Source: Salinibacterium sp. (GTDB taxonomy: Bacteria; Actinomycetota; Actinomycetes; Actinomycetales; Microbacteriaceae). From it: 15,114 nucleotides of DNA. Each line of letters starts with the position of its first letter. The first letter of the stretch is position 1. The notes under the pieces were generated by a model. The model was not told the DNA's origin and searched no databases. It worked only from the letters and a program-made list of their open reading frames with translations. Positions 13,968 through 15,114 of this stretch are shown in pieces. The position numbers and the translations under genes are program-made. The stretch is from contig JANXTJ010000058.1 of the NCBI GenBank assembly GCA_025352485.1, positions 1 through 15,114 on the forward strand, written 5' to 3'.

Positions 13968-14411
13968 ATGCCCACCGACAACGCCCCGAGTCACGCAGGA
14001 GCCAGCGCGATGATGAGGCGGGACCGTGCATCATCGGGTCTCGGGATGGTTGTTATCGCTGGCGAGCCCGGATCTGCGGTCGTCGAGATGACCATTCGTG
14101 AAGACATGCTCAATGGATTCGATGTCGTACACGGCGGCTTTATTTTTGCGCTCGCCGACACCGCATTTGCTATCGCCTGCAACGAGAGCGACGACGTCAC
14201 GCTCGCAGCGGGCGCTGAAATCTCGTTTCTTCGGCCTGCCCGGTTGGGGCAACTCCTTCGGGCGACCGCAGAAAGGCGAACCCGCAGCGGTCGTACCGGA
14301 ATCTATGACGTCCAAGTGACCGACAACGATTCTGCCGTCATCGCAGAATTTCGAGGGCGAAGTAGAACTACCGCCTTGGCAATTCCGCACCGTTCATCGC
14401 CCGCGCTGTGA
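13968..14411 (+). CDS. paaI: Hydroxyphenylacetyl-CoA thioesterase PaaI
   Basis: A 147-residue hotdog-fold thioesterase. The catalytic block reads NGFDVVHGGFIFALADTAFAIACN (residues 49-72), with the HGG turn at 55-57 and the catalytic Asp at D64, matching PaaI of E. coli; later EISFLRPARLGQLLRA and the strand YDVQVTD complete the fold. PaaI hydrolyses hydroxyphenylacetyl-CoA and other stalled intermediates to free CoA. I chose ATG 13968 rather than the adjacent GTG 13965 because GAGGAG lies seven bases before the ATG. The C-terminal tail, rich in Ser, Pro and Ala, extends past the usual fold and looks variable. It is the first gene of the plus-strand unit and is followed by paaK after 31 bases. 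Confidence 0.93.
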   Translation: MPTDNAPSHAGASAMMRRDRASSGLGMVVIAGEPGSAVVEMTIREDMLNGFDVVHGGFIFALADTAFAIACNESDDVTLAAGAEISFLRPARLGQLLRATAERRTRSGRTGIYDVQVTDNDSAVIAEFRGRSRTTALAIPHRSSPAL

Positions 14412-14442
14412 CAGAACACAGTTAAGCCAACAGGAGATCCCG

Positions 14443-15114
14443 ATGACAGCACTGGCCAAGACTCGCGCTCACGGACCCGCCCTCGGCGAACTCGACGCAG
14501 AAGAGCGAATGTCGCGGGACGAGCTCGAAGCCCTGCAACTCTTGCGGCTGCAGCAAACGGTGCGGCATGCCTATGCGAACGTGCCCCTCTATACACAGAA
14601 GTTCGACGCGGTGGGGGTTCACCCCGACGATATCCGGGAACTGAACGACTTGGCCCGGCTCCCCTTCACTACCAAGGAGGACCTGCGCGAGACGTACCCG
14701 TTCGGCATGTTCGCGGTACCCCGCGCGCAGATCGCGCGAATTCACGCGTCCTCGGGAACCACCGGGCTTCCGACGGTCGTCGGCTACACCACCGGTGACC
14801 TCCGCAACTGGGCCGACCTGCTCGCGCGGTCGCTGCGGGCAGCGGGCATCCGTCCCGGAATGATGGTTCACAATGCCTATGGCTATGGCTTGTTTACCGG
14901 CGGACTCGGCGCACACACCGGAATCGAACGCCTCGGGTGCACCGTAGTGCCCATGTCGGGAGGGAACACTCTCAAGCAGGTGCAGCTGATTCGTGATTTC
15001 GAACCCGATGCAATCATGTGCACGCCGACCTACCTGCTCACGATCATTGACGCGCTACGCGCCAGCGGCATGGACCCGCGGGAATCCCCGGTGCAGGTCG
15101 GCGTTCTGGGCGCC
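14443..15114 (+). CDS. paaK: Phenylacetate-CoA ligase PaaK (partial, N-terminal 224 codons)
   Basis: The frame starts at ATG 14443, with AGGAGA six bases upstream, and runs off the right edge without a stop. About half of the expected 430-440 residues is present. It shows the family N-terminus (RLQQTVRHAYANVPLY, 35-50), PFTTKEDLRETYPFGMFAVP (74-93), the ATP-binding loop HASSGTTGLPTVVGYT (101-116), and the segments NAYGYGLFTGGLGAHTG and IMCTPTYLL. PaaK activates phenylacetate with ATP and CoA, the entry step of the pathway and the reaction that makes the likely inducer. It sits after paaI in the operator-controlled plus-strand unit. Confidence 0.95.
   Translation, partial: MTALAKTRAHGPALGELDAEERMSRDELEALQLLRLQQTVRHAYANVPLYTQKFDAVGVHPDDIRELNDLARLPFTTKEDLRETYPFGMFAVPRAQIARIHASSGTTGLPTVVGYTTGDLRNWADLLARSLRAAGIRPGMMVHNAYGYGLFTGGLGAHTGIERLGCTVVPMSGGNTLKQVQLIRDFEPDAIMCTPTYLLTIIDALRASGMDPRESPVQVGVLGA

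Noticed and set aside
1..15114. Mobile elements, integrase sites, CRISPR arrays, tRNA or rRNA genes
   Set aside because: No transposase or integrase motifs, no spaced direct repeats of CRISPR type, and no cloverleaf-like sequences were seen in the short intergenic gaps, despite the rearrangement near 3245.

Overview
The window is GC-rich DNA with tightly packed genes, frequent 1- and 4-base stop/start overlaps and purine-rich ribosome binding sites. The products and a TetR-type PaaR regulator point to a high-GC actinobacterium, plausibly in or near the Microbacteriaceae; the family placement is an inference from gene style, not a search. Almost all of it is a complete aerobic phenylacetate (PAA) degradation locus.

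Layout. (1) 1-1244, minus strand: the start of a DUF2461-family gene cut by the window edge, then an isocitrate lyase/PEP mutase-family gene. (2) 1284-3487: a fumarylacetoacetate hydrolase-family gene, a flavin monooxygenase that has lost its N-terminal FAD-binding part, and, head to head with it on the plus strand, the C-terminal end of an HpcH/HpaI-type aldolase. The two broken genes meet near 3245, which looks like one deletion across a former divergent promoter of a second aromatic pathway. (3) 3492-8097, minus strand: paaA-paaB-paaC-paaD-paaE and a paaG-like crotonase, the phenylacetyl-CoA epoxidase operon. (4) 8232-8879, plus strand: a TetR regulator (paaR type), divergent from paaA. (5) 8884-13782, minus strand, transcribed in the order paaJ-paaF-paaH-paaZ, the ring-opening and beta-oxidation operon, ending 4 bases from the convergent regulator. 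(6) 13968-15114, plus strand: paaI and the first 224 codons of paaK.

How it works together. PaaK makes phenylacetyl-CoA. The PaaABCE di-iron monooxygenase, matured with PaaD, forms the ring-1,2-epoxide. The PaaG-like protein isomerises it to oxepin-CoA. PaaZ opens the ring and oxidises the semialdehyde, and PaaJ, PaaF and PaaH carry out beta-oxidation to acetyl-CoA and succinyl-CoA. PaaI rescues CoA from dead-end thioesters. Three copies of a 22-bp operator (8132, 13822, 13882) lie on the core promoters of paaA, paaJ and paaI, so one repressor can control all three transcription units. No dedicated PAA transporter and no paaY are visible here.

I see no tRNA, rRNA, CRISPR array, insertion sequence or convincing intrinsic terminator. 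No stretch over 300 bases lacks a gene or recognisable gene remnant. The most unusual points are the double-truncation junction near 3245, the shared promoter/operator geometry, and a 12-bp tandem repeat inside the start of paaA.
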